A stretch of DNA of 8,120 bases from Bacteroidales bacterium UBA6248 (GTDB lineage Bacteria > Bacteroidota > Bacteroidia > Bacteroidales > Lentimicrobiaceae). A program made the translations under genes and the position numbers. How positions within the stretch are numbered: position 1 is the stretch's first letter; the number at the start of each line of letters is the position of its first letter. This document shows, piece by piece, positions 1 through 6,326 of the stretch. Where the stretch lies: NCBI GenBank assembly GCA_002441345.1, contig DJVU01000049.1, positions 1-8,120 on the forward strand, in the 5' to 3' direction. The notes under the pieces are model-generated. The model was not told the DNA's origin. It searched no databases and saw only the letters and a program-made list of their open reading frames with translations.

Positions 1-46
1 ATGAAAAATACTGGGCACCATCAAACGAAGGCTAATGAATCCGTAA

Positions 47-1564
47 CTACTCCAGAGGTTCCGGTTTTATTCTTACGCCGTTGTATTTCTTTTCGATTCC
101 GTTCTGATAGCTTATTACCATAAACACGGTTCCGTCGGAATTATACTGTATCCAGTCGCTGTTTTTCATGCCCATGAGGTATTCGCCCTCATCTTTTTTC
201 CTGCCGTCGGGCCAGTACCAGATATGCCGGCCGTTGGGATTGTCGTCGATAAACGAACCCTGAAAACTTAACTGACCGTCGTCGTAATAGTATTTCCATT
301 CTCCGTTGCGCATTCCGGACCGGTACGTTCCTTCTTCGCGGTGATCGCCGTGCCGGTATGTCCAGAATCCTTCCTCCAGTCCGTCGAAATATTCCCCCTG
401 AATGATGACATTCCCTTTTTCATCGAATTCCGTAAATATCCCTTCGGGTTTACCATTCACGAAATTCTCCTCACGCAGGATCAAACCGTCGTCGTAATAC
501 CATTTCCACTGCCCTTCCGCATTACCCTGGTTGTTGTAGTTGCCTTCCTGTTCCAGAGCACCGTTTGTATGATAAAAACGCCATTTACCGGTACGTTTTC
601 CGTTACGGTATACTCCTTCCGACTTCAGGGTACCATTGGTGTAATACTCTTTCCACGGACCGTCCTTCACGCCTTCATCATCGATAATTCCTTCCGCTGT
701 AATTACTCCGCCGGTAAAGGTAAATGCCGCGGTAACCTGTCCGCTTTCATCGTATTCCCTTCGTATTCCTTCCGGCACTTCTCCCTTGTAACTGGCTCTG
801 GTTTTTACCTTTCCGTCGGGATAATAATCTGTTCGTACATCCAGTTTTACCAGTTCGGGTGCCTCTTCCTGCCGCACATCGTTCACGTATTTGGATACAT
901 CCGTAAGCATTCCCTTTTCATCGTACTCCTTGAAATACCCGTTGCGCTTGTCGTCGCGGTAATTACCTTCGGTTTTTACGTTACCGCCCGGATAAAAGAA
1001 TTTCCACTTCCCCTGTTTCAGGCCGTTGCGATCCCTGCGGTTGATGTTTTCACGGTCAACCACAAAACCACGGCGGTATTCAATCAGCGTAATTACCGTT
1101 CCCTCCCGGTCGTATTCGCGGGCAAAGCCGTTTTCCAGTCCGTTTTCGAAATTTATCCTTCGCATCACACTTCCATCCGGATAATAGTACACCGTAAGGC
1201 CATGCTTTACGTCGTTTGCAAAGTTCTCTTCAATTATTTCGTTTTCACGGATGGTCCGGCGTATTCCTTCTTTTTTTCCGTTCAGATAGGTTATCTGCAG
1301 GGTAACGCTGCCATTTTCATCGTAAAAATTCCAGATACTGTCGAGCTCGAAATTTTTCCGGTTTCCTTCCGATTTCAATACTCCGTTTTCCCAGTACGTT
1401 TTCCAATAACCATCGGGTTTACCGTCGCGCATGTTGCCTTCGCTCGATACCTTTCCATTTGCATGAAAAAACCGGTTGAATCCATTGGGAATAACGGTGT
1501 TGTCCTGCGCTTTCAACAGAAAGGCAGTCATTACAAAAACCAAAAACGGCAGGGTTTTTCGCAT
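47..1564 (-). CDS. Secreted MORN-like (YwqK-type) repeat protein
   Basis: The protein has 505 residues. It opens with a signal peptide (MRKTLPFLVFVMTAFLLKAQ: basic start, hydrophobic core, cleavage probably after KAQ), so it is probably exported to the periplasm or outer surface. I see no lipobox Cys. The rest is about 18 imperfect repeats of 22-24 residues, each with the pattern G-x-W-x-x-Y-x-x-[ND]-G-x-[LV]-x-x-E-G-x-[YF]-x-[ND]-G-K-x-x. This is the MORN_2/YwqK repeat, which folds as stacked beta-hairpins. The repeats run from about residue 27 to the end, with irregular linkers near residues 165-185 and 285-300. No enzymatic domain is visible. Many such proteins are annotated 'toxin-antitoxin system YwqK family antitoxin', but nothing here shows a toxin partner. 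The gene lies 34 bp downstream of nadA on the same strand and may be co-transcribed with it, although their functions look unrelated. The family call is secure; the role is unknown. Confidence 0.88.
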   Translation of the reverse strand: MRKTLPFLVFVMTAFLLKAQDNTVIPNGFNRFFHANGKVSSEGNMRDGKPDGYWKTYWENGVLKSEGNRKNFELDSIWNFYDENGSVTLQITYLNGKKEGIRRTIRENEIIEENFANDVKHGLTVYYYPDGSVMRRINFENGLENGFAREYDREGTVITLIEYRRGFVVDRENINRRDRNGLKQGKWKFFYPGGNVKTEGNYRDDKRNGYFKEYDEKGMLTDVSKYVNDVRQEEAPELVKLDVRTDYYPDGKVKTRASYKGEVPEGIRREYDESGQVTAAFTFTGGVITAEGIIDDEGVKDGPWKEYYTNGTLKSEGVYRNGKRTGKWRFYHTNGALEQEGNYNNQGNAEGQWKWYYDDGLILREENFVNGKPEGIFTEFDEKGNVIIQGEYFDGLEEGFWTYRHGDHREEGTYRSGMRNGEWKYYYDDGQLSFQGSFIDDNPNGRHIWYWPDGRKKDEGEYLMGMKNSDWIQYNSDGTVFMVISYQNGIEKKYNGVRIKPEPLE

Positions 1565-1598
1565 TTTGTAAAATTACGCAAATCAGCGGGACTTTTCC

Positions 1599-2579
1599 CT
1601 ATCTGATCAGATTAGCGGCTTTTGATATTTCCAGCATCCGGACAATCGGAAGTCTGGCACGTTCAATTACATCCCTGTCAAGCAGTATCTCAGGGGTTTC
1701 ATTTTTCAGGCACAGATATAATTTTTCAAGGGTATTCAGCTTCATAAACGGACAATCGTTGCACGAGCAGGTTTCATCCGAGGGCACAACGATAAATTCC
1801 TTTGCGGGCGATGCTTTCTGCATCTGGTGCAGGATGCCACCCTCGGTTGCCACAATGTACCTCTGATGCGTGTCTTTTTTCGTGTATTCGAGCAAAGCTG
1901 CCGTTGAACCGATAAAATCGGCCAGTGCCAGAACCGGGCCCCTGCATTCGGGATGAGCTATTAGTTTTGCATCCGGATTTTCCGCTCTCAGCTGTATTAC
2001 CCTTTCATCGCTCAGCTGATTGTGCACATGGCAGCTTCCGTCCCACAACACCATATTCCGACCGGTTTGCAGGTTAATGTATGAACCCAGGTTTTTATCG
2101 GGAGCAAAAATCAGCTTTTCATCCTCCGGAAACGATTCCACTATCGTTTTGGCATTGCTCGAAGTGCAAATGACATCCGAAAGCGTTTTAACGGCTGCAG
2201 AGCAATTTATATACGAAACAACCCTGTGCCCCGGATGGGCATCAATAAAGCGCTTAAAATCCGCCGGAGGACAACTGTCGGCCAGAGAACACCCTGCCTC
2301 CAGGTCGGGCAGCAGAACTTTTTTATCCGGACTTAGTATTTTTGCCGTTTCAGCCATAAAATGAACGCCGGCAAATACAATAACACCGGCTCCCGTTTCT
2401 GCGGCTTTCTGCGAAAGCTGAAGACTGTCGCCAACAAAATCCGCGATATCCTGAATTTCCGGCACCTGGTAATAATGCGCAAGTATTATTGCATTTTTTT
2501 CTTTTTTCAGCTGATTTATCATCGCAGCAAGATCACCCCCTGCCGGAACTGTTTTCCCCTTTTCAACGTCAGCAACCAT
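1599..2579 (-). CDS. nadA: Quinolinate synthase NadA
   Basis: This is a 326-residue [4Fe-4S] enzyme that condenses iminoaspartate with dihydroxyacetone phosphate to quinolinate in de novo NAD synthesis; it is cytosolic. The NadA signatures are clear: AHYYQVPEIQDIADFVGDS near residue 34, FAGVHFMAETAKIL near 69, DLEAGCSLADSCP near 92, SDVICTSSNA near 134, LWDGSCHVH near 178 and CSCNDCPFM near 271. The three cluster-ligand cysteines of the family should be Cys97, Cys183 and Cys276. The length matches the compact NadA form. The ATG at 2577-2579 gives a normal N-terminus. No good ribosome-binding site precedes it; the upstream bases are AT-rich, as is usual in Bacteroidota. nadB and nadC, frequent neighbours of nadA, are not in the window. 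It is transcribed away from the 515-bp repeat-rich gap. Confidence 0.97.
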   Translation of the reverse strand: MVADVEKGKTVPAGGDLAAMINQLKKEKNAIILAHYYQVPEIQDIADFVGDSLQLSQKAAETGAGVIVFAGVHFMAETAKILSPDKKVLLPDLEAGCSLADSCPPADFKRFIDAHPGHRVVSYINCSAAVKTLSDVICTSSNAKTIVESFPEDEKLIFAPDKNLGSYINLQTGRNMVLWDGSCHVHNQLSDERVIQLRAENPDAKLIAHPECRGPVLALADFIGSTAALLEYTKKDTHQRYIVATEGGILHQMQKASPAKEFIVVPSDETCSCNDCPFMKLNTLEKLYLCLKNETPEILLDRDVIERARLPIVRMLEISKAANLIR

Positions 2580-2590
2580 TTTTCAGTTTT

Positions 2591-2629
2591 TAATAATTAA
2601 AGATTATTTAAAGATCATTATTATTATAT
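2591..2629. other. AT-rich block upstream of nadA
   Basis: Only three of these 39 bases are G or C (at 2602, 2613 and 2616). The block lies directly between the nadA start and the first TTAACA box. It could be an easily melted segment or simply the AT-rich leader of nadA. Confidence 0.5.
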
Positions 2630-2732
2630 GGCCTGTTAACTCTGTGGAAACTTTGCCGTTTTTTTTTCTTGCATTTCTCGATCTTAGTGGTCTGTCAACC
2701 GCTTATTAACAGGCTAAAAAAGTTCTTCGGAT

Positions 2733-2780
2733 TGAAAGACAGGATTTTTCACCGATTTCAACAATCGGTTGATGAAAGAC
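2733..2780. repeat. Hairpin flanked by TGAAAGAC direct repeats
   Basis: A perfect 7-bp stem, ACCGATT (2751-2757) and AATCGGT (2763-2769), closes a 5-base loop. It is bracketed by direct repeats of TGAAAGAC at 2733-2740 and 2773-2780, exactly 40 bp apart. The second repeat runs straight into the CTGTTAACAG palindrome. There is no T-tract after the stem, so it is not a terminator. Confidence 0.5.
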
Positions 2781-2823
2781 TGTTAACAGGCTCAAAAGTA
2801 TTTTAATCCTCCTGAAGTCTGTT

Positions 2824-2838
2824 AATGTTTTGTTAATA
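2824..2838 (+). repeat. 15-bp direct repeat, copy 1
   Basis: AATGTTTTGTTAATA is repeated exactly at 2948-2962, 124 bp downstream. This copy also contains one of two TGTTAA boxes spaced 11 bp apart (2820 and 2831), about one helical turn. Confidence 0.7.
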
Positions 2839-2885
2839 GATTTGGATAAAATCCCGGTTTCTTCCACTCTTTCCGTACTTTTAAC

Positions 2886-2911
2886 AAATCCCGGCTGTTT
2901 TCGCCGGTTTT
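2886..2911. other. Short GC hairpin followed by TTTT
   Basis: CCGGC (2891-2895) pairs with GCCGG (2903-2907) around a 7-base loop, and TTTT follows. It resembles a weak intrinsic terminator for the plus strand, but no upstream plus-strand gene is visible. The preceding AAATCCCGG (2886-2894) also occurs at 2849-2857. Confidence 0.25.
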
Positions 2912-2947
2912 ATCAAAAGTAGCTAACAAAAGTAAGGCCGAATTAAC

Positions 2948-2962
2948 AATGTTTTGTTAATA
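2948..2962 (+). repeat. 15-bp direct repeat, copy 2
   Basis: This is the second exact copy of the 15-mer at 2824-2838. It also forms the right arm of an 8-bp inverted repeat: ATTAACAA (2942-2949) and TTGTTAAT (2954-2961) around a TGTT loop. A palindromic pair of TTAACA boxes results. Confidence 0.7.
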
Positions 2963-3068
2963 AAATGTAAAATTCTGATAAGCAAACTAATACCAGTTAT
3001 TAATGAGCAAGGATGATTTTTAAGTTCCTAAGAGTTAATTTCATCGGTTCATTCCCTGGATTAATGAT

Positions 3069-3076
3069 TAATTTTG
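3069..3076 (+). promoter_or_regulatory. Candidate -7 box of rpiB (TAATTTTG)
   Basis: The site matches the Bacteroidota -7 consensus TAnnTTTG and ends 18 bases before the rpiB ATG. No good TTTG is present at the -33 distance, so the call rests on one box and its position. Confidence 0.4.
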
Positions 3077-3094
3077 TGTTTAAATTTATTAACA

Positions 3095-3541
3095 ATGTGG
3101 GATAAATCGAAAATTGTGGCACTGGCAAGTGATCATGCAGGCTATGAGTTAAAAGCTTTTCTGAAGAAAATTCTGGAAGAGGATGGATATTTGTTTCATG
3201 ATTTTGGAACGTATTCATCTGAAAGTGTGGATTATCCTGATTTTGCACACCTGCTGGGAAATGCCGTTGACAAGGGAGAGTTTGTCCGTGGAATTGTTAT
3301 TTGCGGAAGCGGAAACGGGGTTTGCATGGTTGTTAACAAATATGCCGGTGTAAGAGCGGGCTTGTGCTGGAACAGCGAGCAGGCCGAACTTACGCGCAGA
3401 CACAACGATGCGAACGTACTTTGTCTTCCCGGCCGTTTCATCGATTTCGATGATGCCATAAAAGCTGCAAAACTGTTTTTAAACACCGCATTTGAAGGCG
3501 GAAGACATCAGAAACGCGTGGATAAGATTTCTGTTAAATAG
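3095..3541 (+). CDS. rpiB: Ribose 5-phosphate isomerase B
   Basis: This 148-residue cytosolic enzyme interconverts ribose 5-phosphate and ribulose 5-phosphate in the non-oxidative pentose phosphate pathway. It belongs to the RpiB/LacAB family. It shows the N-terminal IVALASDHAGYELK (Asp13-His14), the DYPDFA motif near residue 46, ICGSGNGVCMVVNK with the likely catalytic Cys70, RRHNDANVLCLPGR with His103, and the C-terminal GGRHQKRV phosphate-binding end. The length is typical. I place the start at the ATG at 3095; an in-frame TTG at 3074 would add seven residues overlapping the promoter-like box, which is unlikely. No Shine-Dalgarno is visible. The stop at 3539-3541 lies 17 bases before the lutB-like ATG, so the two genes probably form an operon. 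Confidence 0.96.
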   Translation: MWDKSKIVALASDHAGYELKAFLKKILEEDGYLFHDFGTYSSESVDYPDFAHLLGNAVDKGEFVRGIVICGSGNGVCMVVNKYAGVRAGLCWNSEQAELTRRHNDANVLCLPGRFIDFDDAIKAAKLFLNTAFEGGRHQKRVDKISVK

Positions 3542-3546
3542 ATTTG
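3539..3546 (+). promoter_or_regulatory. Possible internal -7 box before lutB (TAGATTTG)
   Basis: A TAnnTTTG match overlaps the rpiB stop codon and ends 12 bases before the lutB-like ATG. A promoter here would give a very short leader. No clear -33 TTTG is present, so it may be chance. Confidence 0.25.
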
Positions 3547-3558
3547 TATTTTGCCGTA

Positions 3559-4947
3559 ATGACAGAGGTATACAACAAATTCAAAATCGATTCGGCAGCC
3601 GTTTCGGCCGATACCGGGCACAGAGCCAGACTCGGGTATAATATCGGTCGTTACGATGCGGCGGTAAAAGCCGGTAAGTTGCAGTATGCCAACCTGGAAC
3701 TAGCCAAACGCAGGGCTGCATTCCTCAAAAATAAGGTTATAGGCGACCTCGGGAAGTTTTTGGTAGAATTTGAAGTTAATTTCGAAAAAAACGGCGGAAA
3801 GATCATCTGGGCTCAGGATGCAGCCGATGCCTTAAAGGAAATAGAAGCAATCGTCCGTAAAAAAGAAGCACGCTATGTGGTAAAAACAAAAAGCATGGTG
3901 AGCGAAGAAATCGGGCTTAACGAGCACCTCGCCGGCATTGGCGTTGAATCCGTTGAAACCGATCTGGGCGAATATATTGTGCAAACGGCCGGCGAAAAGC
4001 CGTATCATATCGTAACTCCGGCAATGCACAAATCAAGGGAAGACGTTGCGGAGCTCTTTCATGAGAAATTCAAACTGCCGGCCGGAAGCTCCGCTGCACA
4101 GATCATGGCTTTTGTGCGCAATCAGTTAAGAAATACGTTTTTTAATGCAAAAGTCGGAATTACAGGGGCCAATTTTCTGATAGCAGATACAGGTTCTGTC
4201 TGCCTTACCGAAAATGAAGGCAACGGATTAATGACAACTGCTTTTCCGGATATTCATATCGTTATTGCCGGTATTGAAAAAGTAATACCTTCAATCCGAA
4301 ACCTGGATCTGTTCTGGCCCTTGCTTGCAACCCATGGTACCGGACAGAAACTGACGGCCTACAACAGCATCATCAGTGGTCCCCGTCAGGAAGGCGAAAC
4401 CGACGGTCCTGCCGAAATGTACGTGATTCTTCTGGATAACAGCCGTACCCAGGTTCTTGCGCAGAAACACCAGCGCCGGGCCCTTGCCTGCATACGCTGC
4501 GGAGCCTGCCTTAATGCCTGTCCGGTTTATAAAACCATTGGGGGACATGCCTACGGTGCTACCTACAGCGGTCCCATCGGTTCGGTTATTACCCCGTGGA
4601 TGAAGGGACCCGATGAATACAAACACCTGAGCTATGCCTCCACACTGTGCGGTGCCTGTACCGAAGTATGTCCGGTTAAGATCAATCTGCATGAGCTGCT
4701 GCTTTACAACCGTAACGACAGCATTAAAATGGGAAACCATACGGCATTCGATTCCCTGACTATGTTTACCTGGAAGCATATTATGCTGAACCGTAAATGG
4801 ATGGATACGGGGACGGCAAGGTTTAAGAATTTTGTTCTGAATAAGGTATTTGCCAAAGCCTGGGGATCACGCCGCAGCCTGCCGGAAGTAGGGGAGAAAA
4901 ACTTCAGACAGCTGTGGGAAGAGCGCAGGGAGGGAAATATTTCCTGA
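3559..4947 (+). CDS. lutB: LutB-like LUD-domain iron-sulfur protein (lactate utilization)
   Basis: The protein has 462 residues. The N-terminal two thirds is a LUD (DUF162) domain, about residues 65-290, with the conserved TDLGEYIVQ near 134 and TGANFLIADTGSVCLTENEGN near 202. The C-terminal part carries a ferredoxin-like pair of cluster motifs: CIRCGACLNACPVY (Cys311, 314, 317, 321) and CGACTEVCPVKI (Cys364, 367, 371). This is the LutB/YkgF architecture, the iron-sulfur subunit of the cytosolic LutABC complex that oxidises L-lactate to pyruvate. The length agrees with LutB. I chose the ATG at 3559 over the in-frame TTG at 3544 because it gives the cleaner N-terminus. It follows rpiB by 17 bp. 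The expected partners lutA and lutC are absent from both sides in this window, so they must lie elsewhere or the protein works without them. The family call is firm; the lactate role comes from the family. Confidence 0.9.
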   Translation: MTEVYNKFKIDSAAVSADTGHRARLGYNIGRYDAAVKAGKLQYANLELAKRRAAFLKNKVIGDLGKFLVEFEVNFEKNGGKIIWAQDAADALKEIEAIVRKKEARYVVKTKSMVSEEIGLNEHLAGIGVESVETDLGEYIVQTAGEKPYHIVTPAMHKSREDVAELFHEKFKLPAGSSAAQIMAFVRNQLRNTFFNAKVGITGANFLIADTGSVCLTENEGNGLMTTAFPDIHIVIAGIEKVIPSIRNLDLFWPLLATHGTGQKLTAYNSIISGPRQEGETDGPAEMYVILLDNSRTQVLAQKHQRRALACIRCGACLNACPVYKTIGGHAYGATYSGPIGSVITPWMKGPDEYKHLSYASTLCGACTEVCPVKINLHELLLYNRNDSIKMGNHTAFDSLTMFTWKHIMLNRKWMDTGTARFKNFVLNKVFAKAWGSRRSLPEVGEKNFRQLWEERREGNIS

Positions 4948-4958
4948 AAAAGGCTGAA

Positions 4959-5840
4959 TTAACTATATTCCTGCAATGCCCTTCGTACAGGATTTTGGTA
5001 CGATTTTCCAAATAGGTTCAGATGGACTAAAAGCGGATACAGCTGAAACAGGGATATTCTTTGTTTCCAGCCTGGCTGTAGCGGAAAAGTTTCATTGTAA
5101 GCCTCGTAAAATTTCTCCGGAAAACCTCCGAAAAGCAAACACATTGCTATGTCGGTTTCCCTGTAACCATAATAAACGGCCGGATCGATAAAGCAAATTT
5201 TACCCGTATTGCCGGTCATTACATTGCCGTTCCACAGATCGCCGTGCAGCAGCGAAGGCGCCTCATCCGGCAGTATTGCAGATAATTTTCCGAAAAGCGC
5301 TTCCAGGGTTTTAATATCTGTACCGGACAGAAGATTCTGTTTTTCTGCCATTTTAGCCATAGGAAACAGCCTGCATCCGGCAAGAAAACCGATACCGTCA
5401 GTTTTCCGGTGATTTATCTGCGGAAGCGATCCTATGTAATTGTCGTGATCAAGTCCCCAGGTGTCGCTCCTGGTGCGGTGCAGCATGGCAAGATCCCTTC
5501 CGGCTTGTTCCCAGTAGTCCGGAATGGGCAAACGTGCTGATATAAAGGGCTGAATGAGACAGGTATACGTACCGGAATCGAGCGTGGTCAGCACTTCCGG
5601 AACCGATATGCATCGGGCATTCCGAAGCAGCTGAAGACCTTTTGCCTCCGCTTCAAACATGCCGGGATATTGCCGGGAATAATTAAATTTCACGAAAAAA
5701 GAGCCGGCATTGCTGTTTATTCTGCAGCTCTGGTTAATGCATCCGCCTCCGAGCGGCAAAATACCTTTTATTCCGCCCGGGTCGTTGCATTCGTTTGTGA
5801 GCCAGTCGCTGATGCTCTGCTTCAGTTCTTCCGGAATCAT
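4959..5840 (-). CDS. Fructosamine/ketosamine-3-kinase family protein
   Basis: This 293-residue protein of the FN3K family has the protein-kinase/APH-like fold. Members phosphorylate the C3 hydroxyl of ketosamines on glycated amines or proteins, which starts deglycation. Visible motifs are GGGCINQSCRI near residue 31 (nucleotide loop), FFVKFN with the likely ATP-binding Lys51, EAEAKGLQLL near 63 with the paired Glu, LLHGDLWNGN near 197 (catalytic loop, Asp201, Asn206) and FIDPAVYYGYRETDIAM near 217 (metal-binding Asp219). The length is typical. The ATG at 5838-5840 lies only 9 bp after the stop of the upstream two-TM gene, so it is probably translated from the sigma-factor operon. It converges with lutB at an 11-bp gap. 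The true substrate of the bacterial members is largely unsettled. Confidence 0.92.
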   Translation of the reverse strand: MIPEELKQSISDWLTNECNDPGGIKGILPLGGGCINQSCRINSNAGSFFVKFNYSRQYPGMFEAEAKGLQLLRNARCISVPEVLTTLDSGTYTCLIQPFISARLPIPDYWEQAGRDLAMLHRTRSDTWGLDHDNYIGSLPQINHRKTDGIGFLAGCRLFPMAKMAEKQNLLSGTDIKTLEALFGKLSAILPDEAPSLLHGDLWNGNVMTGNTGKICFIDPAVYYGYRETDIAMCLLFGGFPEKFYEAYNETFPLQPGWKQRISLFQLYPLLVHLNLFGKSYQNPVRRALQEYS

Positions 5841-5849
5841 AAAAGCACA

Positions 5850-6293
5850 TCACAGGGTGAATGAGCGGTTTTGCAACATCCGGCTGCGAAGGAGCCGTTC
5901 GGCCAGAAGCAGAAAACCAACCGTTATACAAATGATGATGATGGTTGACGATTCACGCAGGTAATTGATAAACGTATTGAAACCTTCAAGTATGCCGAGT
6001 GAGGCATTCAGCAGGTTACGAAGCTGATAGGTATCCGAAAAGATGTTGATTTTTATAAAGGGCCATCCGGCGACCAGCATAAAGATAACCACGCCGGCAG
6101 CAAGCAGAAGGCTGAGGTATGCCCATATCATCTGCCGCCGGTATTCACTGCTGTCGGCAAGGGGTTCGGTATTTGCCTGCAGCTGCATCATAACACCGCT
6201 GGTAAAGCTGGAGGGCAGCTTTTCCTGCGGCATCCTGCGCATCAGATCCGCAAGAAATTTATCGTCCGTCTCCTGAAATTTATCTGTTGTCAT
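5850..6293 (-). CDS. Two-TM protein, possible anti-sigma factor
   Basis: The protein has 147 residues from the ATG at 6291-6293; a TTG at 6302 would add three. The charged N-terminal region (about 1-52), probably cytoplasmic, contains the LPSSFTSGVMMQLQ motif near residues 26-39. It resembles the 'P-x-x-F-T-x-x-V-M' element common in small Bacteroidota proteins encoded after ECF sigma factors. Two hydrophobic helices follow, at about 55-77 and 117-132, with a loop of about 40 residues between them and a basic C-terminus. I recognise no enzyme domain and no zinc-binding HxxxCxxC anti-sigma motif. It sits 33 bp downstream of the ECF sigma gene and 9 bp upstream of the kinase gene. That position makes a membrane anti-sigma or sigma-linked sensor the best guess, but this is inference from context. 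Confidence 0.75.
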   Translation of the reverse strand: MTTDKFQETDDKFLADLMRRMPQEKLPSSFTSGVMMQLQANTEPLADSSEYRRQMIWAYLSLLLAAGVVIFMLVAGWPFIKINIFSDTYQLRNLLNASLGILEGFNTFINYLRESSTIIIICITVGFLLLAERLLRSRMLQNRSFTL

Positions 6294-6299
6294 ACATCG

Positions 6300-6307
6300 C
6301 AAATTTA
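6300..6307 (-). promoter_or_regulatory. Possible internal -7 box (TAAATTTG) before the two-TM gene
   Basis: On the minus strand, TAAATTTG (6307 to 6300) matches TAnnTTTG in the 33-bp gap between the sigma gene and the two-TM gene. It ends 6 bases before the ATG, so a transcript would be leaderless. No -33 TTTG is seen upstream. Confidence 0.25.
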
Positions 6308-6326
6308 CTCATTTTATTACCGGTGG

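Larger units (their letters stand above)
2580..3094. other. Gene-free, repeat-rich divergent intergenic region (nadA/rpiB)
   Basis: No convincing gene lies in these roughly 515 bases. The stretch separates the divergent genes nadA and rpiB. Its contents are: an AT-rich block beside nadA (2591-2629, 3 G/C in 39 bases); ten TTAACA hexamers counted on both strands, at nine places; three copies of the 9-mer TTAACAGGC; an exact 15-base direct repeat; two or three short perfect hairpins; a T9 run around 2659-2667; and three copies of CAAAAGTA (2793, 2914, 2927), whose reverse complement TACTTTTG fits the Bacteroidota -7 box but lacks a well-placed -33 TTTG. It may hold promoters of both genes, a regulator-binding array or an origin-like structure. 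The sequence alone does not decide which. Confidence 0.75.
2631..3094. repeat. Array of TTAACA boxes
   Basis: TTAACA occurs on the plus strand at 2706, 2783, 2881, 2943 and 3089. Its complement TGTTAA occurs at 2634, 2781, 2820, 2831 and 2955. The 2781/2783 pair forms the palindrome CTGTTAACAG (2780-2789). Three copies extend to TTAACAGGC (2639-2631 minus, 2706-2714 plus, 2783-2791 plus), and three extend the other way to TTATTAACA (2703-2711 plus, 2963-2955 minus, 3086-3094 plus). From base composition I would expect roughly one hexamer in a stretch this long, so the clustering is not trivial. The last copy abuts the rpiB ATG. One degenerate copy, CTAACA, lies at 2923. Confidence 0.7.

Noticed and set aside
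341..1606. Long open frame (421 codons) on the plus strand, antisense to the repeat protein
   Set aside because: It mirrors the codon pattern of the repeats. The predicted protein is a low-complexity, Phe/Val/Ile-rich sequence with no known domain, and it lies fully opposite a clear gene with signal peptide and repeats.
2361..2600. Plus-strand frame of 79 codons overlapping the nadA start
   Set aside because: It is mostly opposite the conserved nadA N-terminus, with no motif. The basic, Phe-rich sequence looks like a shadow.
2891..2911. CCGGC hairpin plus TTTT as an intrinsic terminator of a small RNA
   Set aside because: The stem is only 5 bp, the T-run is short, and no supported promoter with a -33 box precedes it. 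It is listed only as a weak structure.
3074..3094. TTG start extending rpiB by seven residues
   Set aside because: The TTG is part of the TAATTTTG box, and the ATG at 3095 gives the normal RpiB N-terminus.
2580..3094. CRISPR array
   Set aside because: The repeats are 6-15 bases, irregularly spaced and in both orientations. No regular repeat-spacer unit or cas gene is present.
3000..3248. 82-codon minus-strand frame across the rpiB start
   Set aside because: It overlaps conserved rpiB codons and the upstream AT-rich DNA, and its sequence has no family features.
4291..4779. 162-codon minus-strand frame inside lutB
   Set aside because: It lies opposite the conserved iron-sulfur region of lutB and shows no family motif.
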